Shown here: positions 7,534-14,887 of the stretch, piece by piece
Layout of the letters: each line of letters begins with the position of its first letter
Position numbering within the stretch: the first letter of the stretch is position 1
Origin: Candidatus Saccharimonadota bacterium
GTDB lineage: Bacteria; Patescibacteriota; Saccharimonadia; Saccharimonadales; JAICHO01
DNA length: 32,820 nucleotides
Direction: 5' to 3'
Assembly: GCA_025924835.1 (NCBI GenBank)
Contig: JAICHO010000008.1
Location: forward strand, 1 to 32,820
Notes under the pieces: generated by a model
The model's database searches: none
The model's input: only the letters and a program-made list of their open reading frames with translations
What the model was told of the DNA's origin: nothing
Translations under genes and position numbers: made by a program

Positions 7534-9180
7534 ATGCCAAAGGCAAGCAGGCCTTCAAGCGAAAAACCCACGATTAAAAAGCAGATGAGTAAATATAATC
7601 GCTTCACGCCGGCATCTAGGCAAACTAATAAAGTGCTCGTTGCAATATTTGTGGCCTTATTTGCAGGTGTCGGCTGGTACCTGTTATTTGTGAGCCATGC
7701 GGCTACAATGGCAATAGCTTCAATTGAAGCGGAGACCATGATACTGCCCACAGGTGCCAGCACGGTAACTGACACAACTGCCAGTAACTCTAGCGCTATC
7801 AAACTTAACGCTAATGGTACGGCAAGTGGTTCTATAAATCTTCCGTCGGCTGGTAACAGCTTGGCCATTAGTGCTAAAGGTACCCAATGTAAAGGGGCGC
7901 CCACTATGACCTTGACTGTCGATAACGTCAGTGTTGGTTCCGCAGTCAGCGTGACGGCTACCAGTTGGACTGCCTACAATTTCACTAAGAGTTTAGCGGC
8001 CGGCCCACACACCATTGCGGTTAGCTTTACCAATTACTCAACCTGGAAAAATTGTGCCAAAGCCTTATTTATAGACAAAGTGACATTTATGGCGGACATA
8101 ACGCCAGCTCCTGCGATAACCCTTGGTGCGTCACCAACGGCCGTAGCTTCTGGAACCAGCTCGACGCTCACCTGGAGTACGACGAATGCTAACTCCTGTA
8201 CGGCCAGCGGAGCCTGGAGCGGCAGCCAGCCAGTTTCCGGTACACATTCTACGGGTGTACTCAGTACCCCCTCAACGTATACCTTAAGCTGTACCGGATC
8301 GGGCGGAACAACCAATAGTAGTGTCACGGTTACGGTTACGAGCAGTACCCCTTCGCCGCAAATCAGCTGGACGACATGCGGTAATGGCACCCTCATTGTC
8401 CCTATGAGCAGTAGTGCGGCCGCGACTTTAGTAACGCACCAACCCGAAACACGGCCCTACAATGCCCGGAACTACACCATTGGCGGCATAGCTCACATAG
8501 CCGCTAACAATTACGTACCGACCGACGCGGAAATCTCTAACTTCCGTACCGGTCAGAAGGATAGCTCCGGACGAACAAACCTCCAGACCAACCCTTACAG
8601 CGCCTATGTTGATGGCCGGCCTGGCCTCAGTAACCCGTCGACGGACGATCTTATCCAATGGGCGGCCCATAAATGGGGCATTCCTGAGGATTGGCTACGC
8701 GCCCAGTACGTCAATGAATCATACTGGAGCCAGTATGGGTTAGGCGACCGCGTGACCGAGAACGCCACCGACTATCCTCTGTTCCCCGTACAGTCCCGTG
8801 TCCCCAATACAAACTCTGATGTCTATGAGTCAATGGGTATTACCCAAGTCAAATGGCGTCCAAACGGTTCAGCCAGCCTTGGGACTGAACCCGTGCGTTG
8901 GGAGTCCACCGCCTTTAATATTGACTACCAAGCATCGGCTATACGGTTCTATTACGACAACCCTAATAATGTTCGTTCGGCCTGGGGCGATACAACCTAC
9001 AAGGCTTGTGACCAATGGAACAGTATCGGCGGCTGGTTCCAGCCATATCCGTGGGGCAATAGTGGCCAACAAACCTATGTCGCTAACGTCCAGAACCACC
9101 TCAGCCAACGCACCTGGACTACTTCTAGTTTCTTGAACTGGACACCTTCTAACCTGCCAACATCAATAACATTCCAGTAA
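7534..9180 (+). CDS. Exported carbohydrate-binding, lytic-transglycosylase-like protein
   Basis: A probable cell-wall hydrolase. After about 40 basic residues comes a membrane/signal segment (VLVAIFVALFAGVGWYLLF). A beta-rich module resembling CBM60/CBM35-type carbohydrate binding follows (SIEAE... to ALFIDKVTF). Next is an Ig/PKD-like module (ITLGASPTAVASG...). The C-terminal domain resembles SLT/lysozyme: WGIPEDWLRAQYVNES with the likely catalytic Glu (codon 8716-8718), then ESMGITQVKW, matching the family G-[IL]-x-Q motif. I choose ATG 7534 over 7501 because AAGGGG (7522-7527) is well placed before it and nothing precedes 7501; the longer form would have 559 aa. The likely substrate is peptidoglycan, its own or a host bacterium's; this is inference. 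Confidence 0.7.
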   Translation: MPKASRPSSEKPTIKKQMSKYNRFTPASRQTNKVLVAIFVALFAGVGWYLLFVSHAATMAIASIEAETMILPTGASTVTDTTASNSSAIKLNANGTASGSINLPSAGNSLAISAKGTQCKGAPTMTLTVDNVSVGSAVSVTATSWTAYNFTKSLAAGPHTIAVSFTNYSTWKNCAKALFIDKVTFMADITPAPAITLGASPTAVASGTSSTLTWSTTNANSCTASGAWSGSQPVSGTHSTGVLSTPSTYTLSCTGSGGTTNSSVTVTVTSSTPSPQISWTTCGNGTLIVPMSSSAAATLVTHQPETRPYNARNYTIGGIAHIAANNYVPTDAEISNFRTGQKDSSGRTNLQTNPYSAYVDGRPGLSNPSTDDLIQWAAHKWGIPEDWLRAQYVNESYWSQYGLGDRVTENATDYPLFPVQSRVPNTNSDVYESMGITQVKWRPNGSASLGTEPVRWESTAFNIDYQASAIRFYYDNPNNVRSAWGDTTYKACDQWNSIGGWFQPYPWGNSGQQTYVANVQNHLSQRTWTTSSFLNWTPSNLPTSITFQ

Positions 9181-9267
9181 GCTTAGCCACTAACAAGAAT
9201 TTAAACTACTTCTATGCCTAAGAGCCGTCCTAAATAACGGATTTGCACCAGCTACCTTTAAATACGT

Positions 9268-9273
9268 TACAAT
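9268..9273 (+). promoter_or_regulatory. -10 box before the eight-codon leader ORF
   Basis: TACAAT ends seven bases before the ATG at 9281, predicting a transcript that begins at that ATG. A weak -35 (TTGCAC, 9243-9248) lies 19 nt upstream. Confidence 0.4.
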
Positions 9274-9280
9274 AAGAACC

Positions 9281-9307
9281 ATGTCAAACTTGAGTGATAA
9301 ACCATGA
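9281..9307 (+). CDS. Putative eight-codon leader peptide coupled to the next gene
   Basis: ATG at 9281 opens a frame encoding MSNLSDKP. Its TGA overlaps the ATG of the following membrane protein (ATGA, 9304-9307). The ATG sits at the predicted transcription start, and the downstream gene has no ribosome-binding site. A simple reading is that ribosomes load on the leaderless AUG and reinitiate at 9304. No homology can be claimed for so short a peptide; it could be incidental. Confidence 0.35.
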   Translation: MSNLSDKP

Positions 9308-10029
9308 GACACTTCCTGCTTTTAAGGGTCCGCCTCAGCTATTATTTTCTATTCTTCTTGGTTGTTTTTACAGCTCTGTCATACTTTGTGCCAGGCCAAA
9401 AATTTGATAGCAGTGCCTTAACACTATTTTCAGTAAATTCCTTTTTGTACGGTTTTTATATTGCGCCAATTTTAGGAGCTCAAAAGGGACGCATAGAAGA
9501 GATGCATCGACTTATTAGAGCAGAGGCCAATGCGTTATTTAGCCTAGTGCTCCATTTGAAGCACTTGCCAGCTCATCTCCGAAATGACCTGCAAAATATG
9601 GTTTCAGACTACATTCGGTCTGAGCTTCATGATATGAAGCCAGCCGGAGGCGAGGCAAAATATGAAGCCCTTATTTCTTTTTGTCTGGAATATAAGGGTG
9701 AGCACCAAGAGCAGATTGATAAGACATTAGATGCATTGATTGCCAACCAGCAAAACAGAACCAATCTGAGTATGCAGCTATCTAATCGGGTCTATAGCAA
9801 TGAGTGGATGGTTATGAGCGTGTTATTCTCGATAACCCTTGGTTTTATATTGCTGATTAATATAGACAACACGCCGCTTCTCCATGTAGTCCGGGCGCTA
9901 TTATGCACAGGTCTAACCATGCTCATTATTATTTTGCTCAAACTCAGTACATTGACACATAAAAAAGCCCGCCAAATGTGGGGACCGCTTAGAAAGCTAA
10001 CCGATACGCATTTTTATCGTTTTGATTAA
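9304..10029 (+). CDS. Four-helix membrane protein, possibly DUF4239/bestrophin-like
   Basis: A 241-aa protein with two membrane helices at the N-terminus (about 10-30 and 40-58). A soluble, largely helical middle of about 105 residues follows, then two C-terminal membrane helices (about 167-187 and 190-212). This 2 + soluble + 2 layout recalls DUF4239 (bestrophin-like) proteins, but no diagnostic motif is certain. It heads a probable operon with the 63-aa membrane protein (9 bp apart) and the YmdB-like gene. Start: ATG 9304 is the first possible start, since an in-frame stop precedes it at 9298. Confidence 0.6.
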   Translation: MRHFLLLRVRLSYYFLFFLVVFTALSYFVPGQKFDSSALTLFSVNSFLYGFYIAPILGAQKGRIEEMHRLIRAEANALFSLVLHLKHLPAHLRNDLQNMVSDYIRSELHDMKPAGGEAKYEALISFCLEYKGEHQEQIDKTLDALIANQQNRTNLSMQLSNRVYSNEWMVMSVLFSITLGFILLINIDNTPLLHVVRALLCTGLTMLIIILLKLSTLTHKKARQMWGPLRKLTDTHFYRFD

Positions 10030-10038
10030 GGAGCTGCT

Positions 10039-10230
10039 ATGCCTACTAAATTGGAAGACCCGAGCCCATCAAAATTTCGCCGCCAAGCACTATTGGTAGC
10101 ACTGGTATTAATCGCTTTGGGTATCCTGGTTTTCTTTATCGCAAGCGCCGTAGCCGGTGGCGTTATTGCTCTGCTTGGTGCTGTATTTGGAGTAGGCAGC
10201 CAAGTGTATAGAGATCTACCGAAGGAATAG
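10039..10230 (+). CDS. Small hydrophobic membrane protein
   Basis: A 63-aa protein of unknown function with a charged N-terminus (about 20 residues) and one long or two short hydrophobic helices (about 20-55) rich in Gly, Ala and Val. It has a good Shine-Dalgarno AAGGAG (10028-10033) five bases before the ATG. It lies 9 bp after the four-helix membrane protein and 1 bp before the YmdB-like gene, so it belongs to that operon. Confidence 0.65.
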   Translation: MPTKLEDPSPSKFRRQALLVALVLIALGILVFFIASAVAGGVIALLGAVFGVGSQVYRDLPKE

Positions 10231-10231
10231 C

Positions 10232-11032
10232 GTGAATATCCTTTACATTGGCGACATAATGGGTGAACCTGGCATCAGTGTGGTAGGCCGGATTTTGCCG
10301 CAACTTAAAAAGGATCGGCGCATTGATGTGGTTATTGCTCAGTCAGAAAACGTTACTAATGGCAAAGGTATATCAAAAGCAGACTTTCTACGCTTACGGA
10401 ATATGGGGATTGATTTTTGTACGGGCGGGAACTGGTCATTGCACGATCCAGATATACACGACTACTTAGCTGACCCTCAGCAACCCATAATTCGCCCCGC
10501 CAATTATCCTGAAGAAACCCCTGGACGTGGCTGGAAATACATAACGACTACAAATGGACCCGTGCTGGCTATCAGCCTACTCGGTCAGATCGTGGGTAAA
10601 GACGCCAACAAGCCCATGGAAAACCCTTTAAAAGTGGTAGATGATATCTTAACCCAAAATGCTGGTGTGGATCGAGTGGCTACAATCGTGAATTTCCACG
10701 GGGACTTCAGTAGCGAAAAGCGGGTTATTGGGTATTATCTAGACGGGCAGGTCACTGCTGTTATAGGAGATCATTGGCATGTTCCGACTGCCGATGCCAG
10801 TATTTTACCAAGCAAAACGGCGCATATTACAGACGTTGGCATGTGTGGCAGTCTTCATTCATCGTTAGGTGTGAAAACGGATGTTATCATCAGCCGCTGG
10901 CGGAATGGTCAAGTCAGCCGTAATGAGCTTGAAACTGAAGGACCACTGCAGTTTAATGCTGTGCTTATAGGCTCCGATCCCGAATCTCATCTGGCTACTA
11001 CCATAGAACAGATCCAAAAGATTGTTAACTAG
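10232..11032 (+). CDS. YmdB/TIGR00282-family metallophosphoesterase, variant active site
   Basis: A 266-aa protein of the YmdB family. Characterised members are di-metal phosphodiesterases with cyclic-nucleotide activity. Family landmarks: IGDIMGEPG (metal Asp8), QSENVTNGKGI (Glu, Asn), VNFHGDFSSEK, LDGQVTAVIGDHWHVPTAD and ITDVGMCG. Metal-binding Asp, Glu, Asn and His residues appear retained. The usual G-N-H-T-W-D reads G-N-W-S-L-H, so the His acting as proton donor is Trp here. G-T-H-T-H is G-D-H-W-H. Start is GTG with GAAGGA just upstream, directly after the 63-aa gene. Many bacteria encode rny and ymdB side by side; here they are about 2.8 kb apart. Confidence 0.85.
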   Translation: MNILYIGDIMGEPGISVVGRILPQLKKDRRIDVVIAQSENVTNGKGISKADFLRLRNMGIDFCTGGNWSLHDPDIHDYLADPQQPIIRPANYPEETPGRGWKYITTTNGPVLAISLLGQIVGKDANKPMENPLKVVDDILTQNAGVDRVATIVNFHGDFSSEKRVIGYYLDGQVTAVIGDHWHVPTADASILPSKTAHITDVGMCGSLHSSLGVKTDVIISRWRNGQVSRNELETEGPLQFNAVLIGSDPESHLATTIEQIQKIVN

Positions 11033-11056
11033 CTAGTATTCTTGCTGACATTGCCG

Positions 11057-11062
11057 TATAAT
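11057..11062 (+). promoter_or_regulatory. -10 box of tRNA-Pro(UGG) with C-rich discriminator
   Basis: Perfect TATAAT followed by CACCCCTGTT. The block GTATAATCACCCCTGTT is identical to that of the tRNA-His promoter on the other strand. Start near 11069, about 10 nt before the mature tRNA. No clear -35. Confidence 0.6.
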
Positions 11063-11078
11063 CACCCCTGTTATCTAC

Positions 11079-11155
11079 CGGGGATTGGCGCAGTTGGCTA
11101 GCGCGCGCGGTTTGGGACCGCGAGGTCGGAGGTTCGAGTCCTCTATCCCCGACCA
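11079..11155 (+). tRNA. tRNA-Pro(UGG)
   Basis: Full cloverleaf: acceptor CGGGGAT/ATCCCCG, anticodon loop TTTGGGA with TGG at 34-36, T loop TTCGAGT, discriminator A and encoded CCA. It reads Pro CCA-type codons. A 15-bp terminator hairpin begins at its last base. Confidence 0.95.
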
Positions 11156-11192
11156 ATGAAAAATGCTTGATTTGTGCCAAGCATTTTTCATT
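11155..11192 (+). terminator. Perfect 15-bp hairpin terminator after tRNA-Pro(UGG)
   Basis: AATGAAAAATGCTTG (11155-11169), an 8-nt loop and its exact reverse complement (11178-11192). The T-run lies inside the 3' arm. The stem starts on the final A of the tRNA CCA. Confidence 0.75.
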
Positions 11193-11294
11193 GAGTCACT
11201 TGCCACTTATGTAGTCTATTTTAGGCGCAATTTAAGGACACGCCAATAAAGTGGAGTCAGCTCTAACCCCATTACAAAACCTATGTACATCAGA

Positions 11295-11405
11295 CTATTT
11301 GCCTTTGTAGATCTTTTTTCTTAGTTCATGCCAGTCATTACGGAAGTCGGTCGGCATTGTTTGAAACTGATCACGAGCAATTTTATCCCACTTGCGCTCT
11401 CTCAT
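11295..11405 (-). CDS. Small basic 36-aa protein (hypothetical)
   Basis: ATG at 11405 (minus strand) opens a 36-codon frame, MRERKWDKIARDQFQTMPTD... ending in KKIYKGK. It is highly charged and helical-looking, with no cysteines and no membrane segment. A near-consensus Shine-Dalgarno (GAGGAG, 11412-11417) is six bases upstream, one of the best in the window, which argues the ORF is real. It lies alone between two convergent tRNA-Pro genes. No family is recognised. The rest of the 11193-11500 gap shows nothing else I can support. Confidence 0.5.
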   Translation of the reverse strand: MRERKWDKIARDQFQTMPTDFRNDWHELRKKIYKGK

Positions 11406-11500
11406 AAGACACTCCTCATATAACAAGTACCTCTAATCCTAGTCTTGTATCAAAGTCAGCGCAGTTAAAAATCATACTCATGTTAAGCAGCGCAGACATG

Positions 11501-11577
11501 TGGTCGGGGATGCGGGATTTGAACCCACGACCTCCGCGTCCCGAACGCGGCGCGCTACCAAGCTGCGCTAATCCCCG
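11501..11577 (-). tRNA. tRNA-Pro(CGG)
   Basis: On the minus strand: acceptor CGGGGAT/ATCCCCG, anticodon stem CCGCG/CGCGG, loop TTCGGGA with CGG at 34-36, T loop TTCAAAT, discriminator A and encoded CCA. It converges on the Pro(UGG) gene. A TAAAAT-like box at 11582-11587 is very close to the 5' end. The structured element at 11600-11678 lies about 23 nt upstream. Confidence 0.95.
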
Positions 11578-11599
11578 ACAAATTTTAATGTGCTGGCTA

Positions 11600-11678
11600 G
11601 GGAAAAGAGCAGCCCGCCAAAATGTATTCCATTTTGTCGGCGCGATGAGAAAAACCGTAGGTTTGTCTCATGTTTCTC
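11600..11678. ncRNA. Two-hairpin repeated element, copy A
   Basis: Starts GGGAAAAGAGCAGCC. Hairpin 1: CCG-C-CAAAATG, loop TATTC, CATTTTG-T-CGG (11614-11640). A two-base spacer and CGATGAGAAAA follow. Hairpin 2: ATGAGA-A-AAACC, loop GTA, GGTTT-G-TCTCAT (11645-11671). It shares order, spacing and conserved single strands with copy B at 18374-18443, with compensatory pair changes. It sits between tRNA-Pro(CGG) and the lipid-kinase promoter. Orientation and function are unknown. Confidence 0.5.
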
Positions 11679-11685
11679 TAAGCGG

Positions 11686-11715
11686 ATGACATTGTAGCAG
11701 AAAATCAGATACAAT
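11686..11715 (+). promoter_or_regulatory. Promoter of the lipid-kinase gene, leaderless
   Basis: ATGACA (11686-11691), 18-nt spacer, TACAAT (11710-11715). The ATG at 11722 begins six bases later, at the expected +1, and no ribosome-binding site is present. Confidence 0.6.
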
Positions 11716-11721
11716 ACTCGC

Positions 11722-12360
11722 ATGGTCAACGGCTTGCTCATGAGTAGTAGTATTGGGGGTTTATTGGTTATAGTGGCCGAAGCGCTACGTATTAAAAAGG
11801 TATTAAGGAATGAGACGTCCCGTAAGCTAATACATATAGCCCACGGCTTAGTTGTTGCCAGCTGGCCCTTTTTTACAAATTATTCATTTATCATTACGGC
11901 TGAGATACTGTTTTTTGTTGTAGTATTGCTTGCGCGTACGTTTAGAATAATGCAGCCGCTCAGATCAGTTAACAGGCGTTCCTGGGGTGAGCTTTTCTTC
12001 CCGCTGGGCGTCATTGCCTTGGCTTTGCAGCGTCCGTCGCCCGGGATATTTTTAGTTGCGATGCTGCATTTGGCACTAGCTGACGCAGTAGCTACATTGG
12101 TAGGGCAACGGGCTCAAAAAGGCAGGTATTATATACTTGGCTACCAAAAGTCCATAGCGGGGAGCGTGGCATTCTATGTGGCGTCGTTAGGGATCATGAT
12201 CGGAGCAATAACACATCTCGCGGTCTATCCTACGCGCAGCATGCTCTTTGCCGTGGCCGTTATACCCCTCGCCGCTATGCTGACAGAGAACTTTTCGCCG
12301 TATGGCAGTGATAATTTCAGCGTGCCGTTAGTGGTGATCTGGCTGTTGCAATTAGTATAA
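11722..12360 (+). CDS. Dolichol/diacylglycerol-kinase-like membrane protein
   Basis: A 212-aa polytopic protein of the SEC59/VTE5-type CTP-dependent lipid kinase and phosphatidate cytidylyltransferase-like group. Motifs in order: SRKLIHIAHG near residue 37, ADAVATLVGQRAQKG (about 115-130), GYQKSIAGS (about 138-146) and TENFSPYGSDNFSVPL near the C-terminus. The last corresponds to the conserved E...DN..VP signature. It probably phosphorylates a polyprenol or another lipid alcohol in the membrane. The PAP2 phosphatase encoded 2 kb away could do the reverse step. It converges on the P-type ATPase gene with five bases between stops. Confidence 0.75.
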   Translation: MVNGLLMSSSIGGLLVIVAEALRIKKVLRNETSRKLIHIAHGLVVASWPFFTNYSFIITAEILFFVVVLLARTFRIMQPLRSVNRRSWGELFFPLGVIALALQRPSPGIFLVAMLHLALADAVATLVGQRAQKGRYYILGYQKSIAGSVAFYVASLGIMIGAITHLAVYPTRSMLFAVAVIPLAAMLTENFSPYGSDNFSVPLVVIWLLQLV

Positions 12361-12365
12361 GACAC

Positions 12366-14207
12366 TTATGGTATTTTGAAGCTGCCATGAGCTCTGAGCG
12401 CATTAAAAATAACCGTAACGTCCACCAGTTCTTGGATAGCCGCACCGTAGATTGGTTTAAAGCGGCCGGTAGCAAATATACCCATCAGCCCGATGCTGAT
12501 GAAGATTCCAATTAAGATACTCTGCTTACCAATATAAAATGTCCGTTTAGCAATAGAAACTGCCTGCGCGACTTTACCAATATCGTCCAGGAGTATAACA
12601 ACGTCAGCCGATTCGCTGGCAGCCGTAGAGCCACGGGCACCCAATGCAATGCCGACGTCAGCGGCCGTCAATACGGGGGCGTCATTAACGCCGTCACCGA
12701 CAAATGCCACCGGCTTATGCCCGACGTTTTCAATAGCCTGAATTTTGTCCCCGGGCAGGCAATCCGCAACTACCGTTTCAATACCTACCTGTTTGGCGAT
12801 AGCTTGGGCGGTAGACTTATTATCTCCCGTAACCATTAAGGTGTGTTTTATGCCTAATTGCTTCAATTGGGCCAGCATTGGCTTAGTTTCGTCTCGTAGT
12901 TCGTCTTTAAAGCTGATTGTACCGGCTAAAACACCATCAACCGCGACGTATGTAATTGTTTGCTGGAGTGCTTTGCTGGTAAGTGCTTTGGGTATACTAA
13001 CTGATTCGTCTGTCAAAAAAGCTAACCGACCTACCATAATTGTTTTACCATGGATTCGGCCGGTTAGACCACGGCCAGCAGTTTCTTTGACCTGTTTGAC
13101 TTGCCCAACCTTTAAATTATCCGCAATGGCGGTGTCAATGATGGTCTGAGCTAAAACGTGGCCGGAACTCTGTTCAAGTGCCGCAGCCAACCCTAGAACC
13201 TCCTGCCTGCTGAATTTGTTATAAGTCGTGATTTTGTCTACTACCGGCAAGCCGCGCGTTAGGGTGCCGGTTTTATCAAAGGCCATAGTTTGTATTTCGG
13301 CTAAGCGTTCCAGCGCCGAGCCGGTTTTAACTATTATTCCGTGCTTTGCCGATCGGCTCATTCCGCTGATTAGAGCAATTGGGGCGGCTAAAAGCAGCGG
13401 ACAGGGTGTGGCCACGATAATTACTTCCAGAAATCGTAGAGCGTGCCCGGTAACAATCCAAACAGAACCGGCAATGATAAACGCCGTAATAGTAAAGGGA
13501 ATACTATAGCGGTCTGCCAGGCGCACAAAGGGTGAATGACTTGCGGCTGCAGAGCGCACCAGCTTAATTATTTGTTCATATTGGCTGTCCTGGGCAGTAT
13601 GAGTGGCTTTAATTGTAACCGCTCCTTCAGTATTGACCGCTCCGCTTAGTATCTGATCGCCAACACGTTTATCGACTGGCAGGCTTTCGCCCGTTAGACC
13701 CGATTCGTCAAAGGCCGATGTGCCTTCAATAATTTCGCCATCAACCGGTACGACTTCACCAGGCCAAATAACTACTTTGTCTCCTACCGTAATATCGTGC
13801 ACTTTGACATCAATAGTCTTACCTTTACGCAGGATATGGGCTCTTTTGGGTTTGCGCTCTAGTAAGCTACTTAGCTCCTTTTTAGCCCGTTTTTCGGCAT
13901 AGTCTTCTAGGGCCTTGCCACCAGTTAGCATGAGCACCACGACCATAGCCGCCCAGTATTCATGCAGCAGAACTGAAGCGATGATAGCTGTAGCTGCGAG
14001 GACGTCTATCCCATAACTGCCGCTGCGGACATCGTCGTACATTTCCCATATCAATGGGATTACATTAATGAGGGCACTCACACCTAATACCCAGTGTGCG
14101 GCGGTGGAGTACTTTGCGCCGTATAAGATAAGTCCAGTTATAAATGTTAAGATAACAAATCCCAGTTGTTTGTACTCGCTTAAGAAACGCCTAATACTGC
14201 TTACCAT
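12366..14207 (-). CDS. Heavy-metal P1B-type ATPase
   Basis: A metal-pumping P-type ATPase. Visible motifs: TGES actuator loop (LTGESLPVDK), membrane motif TPCPLLLAAPIA, phosphorylation site DKTGTLT (Asp311 counted from ATG 14207), MVTGDN and VGDGVNDAPVL hinge. Instead of CPC/CPH the transport helix has C-P-L, and the usual SEHPLA is SGHVLA, both traits of a distinct subgroup. Metal specificity is therefore uncertain (Zn, Cd, Co or Cu). There is no N-terminal HMA domain. Start 14207 is chosen over 14228 because AAGGAG (14213-14218) precedes it by five bases, and the predicted transcription start near 14225 excludes the upstream ATG. The protein is about 613 aa. Confidence 0.92.
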   Translation of the reverse strand: MVSSIRRFLSEYKQLGFVILTFITGLILYGAKYSTAAHWVLGVSALINVIPLIWEMYDDVRSGSYGIDVLAATAIIASVLLHEYWAAMVVVLMLTGGKALEDYAEKRAKKELSSLLERKPKRAHILRKGKTIDVKVHDITVGDKVVIWPGEVVPVDGEIIEGTSAFDESGLTGESLPVDKRVGDQILSGAVNTEGAVTIKATHTAQDSQYEQIIKLVRSAAASHSPFVRLADRYSIPFTITAFIIAGSVWIVTGHALRFLEVIIVATPCPLLLAAPIALISGMSRSAKHGIIVKTGSALERLAEIQTMAFDKTGTLTRGLPVVDKITTYNKFSRQEVLGLAAALEQSSGHVLAQTIIDTAIADNLKVGQVKQVKETAGRGLTGRIHGKTIMVGRLAFLTDESVSIPKALTSKALQQTITYVAVDGVLAGTISFKDELRDETKPMLAQLKQLGIKHTLMVTGDNKSTAQAIAKQVGIETVVADCLPGDKIQAIENVGHKPVAFVGDGVNDAPVLTAADVGIALGARGSTAASESADVVILLDDIGKVAQAVSIAKRTFYIGKQSILIGIFISIGLMGIFATGRFKPIYGAAIQELVDVTVIFNALRAHGSFKIP

Positions 14208-14231
14208 AAAATCTCCTTGTTCTTGCATGCT

Positions 14232-14240
14232 AGTATAGCA
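14232..14240 (-). promoter_or_regulatory. Extended -10 promoter of the P-type ATPase
   Basis: TGC-TATACT on the minus strand (14240 down to 14232). The expected start near 14225 lies inside the longer ORF, supporting the ATG at 14207 with its Shine-Dalgarno. Confidence 0.5.
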
Positions 14241-14321
14241 ATAAAGCCTGATGGCTAATAGATGGTGCGTACACCTATCACAGTACCGCCTAATACTGAT
14301 ACCAAACCGCTAACGATTGTG

Positions 14322-14330
14322 TGAGATAAT
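14322..14330 (+). promoter_or_regulatory. Extended -10 promoter of the PAP2 gene, leaderless
   Basis: TGA-GATAAT (14322-14330), with six bases between the -10 and the ATG at 14337. No Shine-Dalgarno is present. Confidence 0.5.
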
Positions 14331-14336
14331 TCCGAT

Positions 14337-14870
14337 ATGGGTTATATTGGCCAATTTGACCAAGTCATATTACACGCGGTAAACAAGCTACCCTCCAGCC
14401 TGCATTTTTTTATGCTTTTTATTACTACTATCGGTTCGCCATTGCCATGCGTAATTATACTGCTCATAGCCATCTGGCTCGCATTTAGATCTAAAAATAA
14501 ACAAGCATTAGCTGCTGAAATCGTGCTCTTGCTTGCCATGCCTCTTGCTAGCATCGTTAAGGATATAACTAAAAGAGTTCGGCCCGATACTCCATACGTG
14601 CAAAGCATGCTGATTAAAAGCTACAGTTTCCCAAGCGGTCATGCCTACGCGTCGCTGATTGTATTCGGTCTCTTGGCATATTCGGCCTGGTTTACTATGA
14701 AATCCAACTGGAAATGGCCGCTAATTGTGTGCTTACTGCTACTGATAATTTTGGTCGGGCTATCACGTGTTTATTTGGGTGCACACTTCCCAAGCGACGT
14801 CTTGGGCGGCTGGCTTCTGGGCGGCATGGTTTTGTTTTTAACTAGTAAGTTTATCACTACCAATAAGTAA
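14337..14870 (+). CDS. PAP2-family lipid phosphatase
   Basis: A 177-aa polytopic membrane phosphatase. The three PAP2 motifs are complete: KRVRPD (about 79-84), SFPSGHA with the catalytic His (about 97-103), and SRVYLGAHFPSDVLGG (about 142-157). Such proteins dephosphorylate undecaprenyl diphosphate, phosphatidic acid or phosphatidylglycerophosphate at the outer face of the membrane. A role in recycling the wall lipid carrier is plausible given murA and murB nearby, but the substrate cannot be told from sequence. It is divergent from the ATPase gene and convergent with the MFS gene. Confidence 0.92.
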   Translation: MGYIGQFDQVILHAVNKLPSSLHFFMLFITTIGSPLPCVIILLIAIWLAFRSKNKQALAAEIVLLLAMPLASIVKDITKRVRPDTPYVQSMLIKSYSFPSGHAYASLIVFGLLAYSAWFTMKSNWKWPLIVCLLLLIILVGLSRVYLGAHFPSDVLGGWLLGGMVLFLTSKFITTNK

Positions 14871-14887
14871 TTAGCTTAAGACAAAAC

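Noticed and set aside
7461-7904. 147-aa hydrophobic minus-strand ORF
   Set aside because: It lies antisense to the signal and CBM region of the transglycosylase-like gene; its hydrophobicity comes from the complementary codons.
11600-11678. Reading the two-hairpin element as a T-box or SRP RNA
   Set aside because: It lacks the T-box specifier and antiterminator sequences and the SRP apical GGAA tetraloop helix; AGCAGCC alone is too short a match.
11480-11689. 69-aa plus-strand ORF (MLSSADMWSGMRDLNPRP...)
   Set aside because: It is the antisense reading of tRNA-Pro(CGG), a well-known source of false protein calls.
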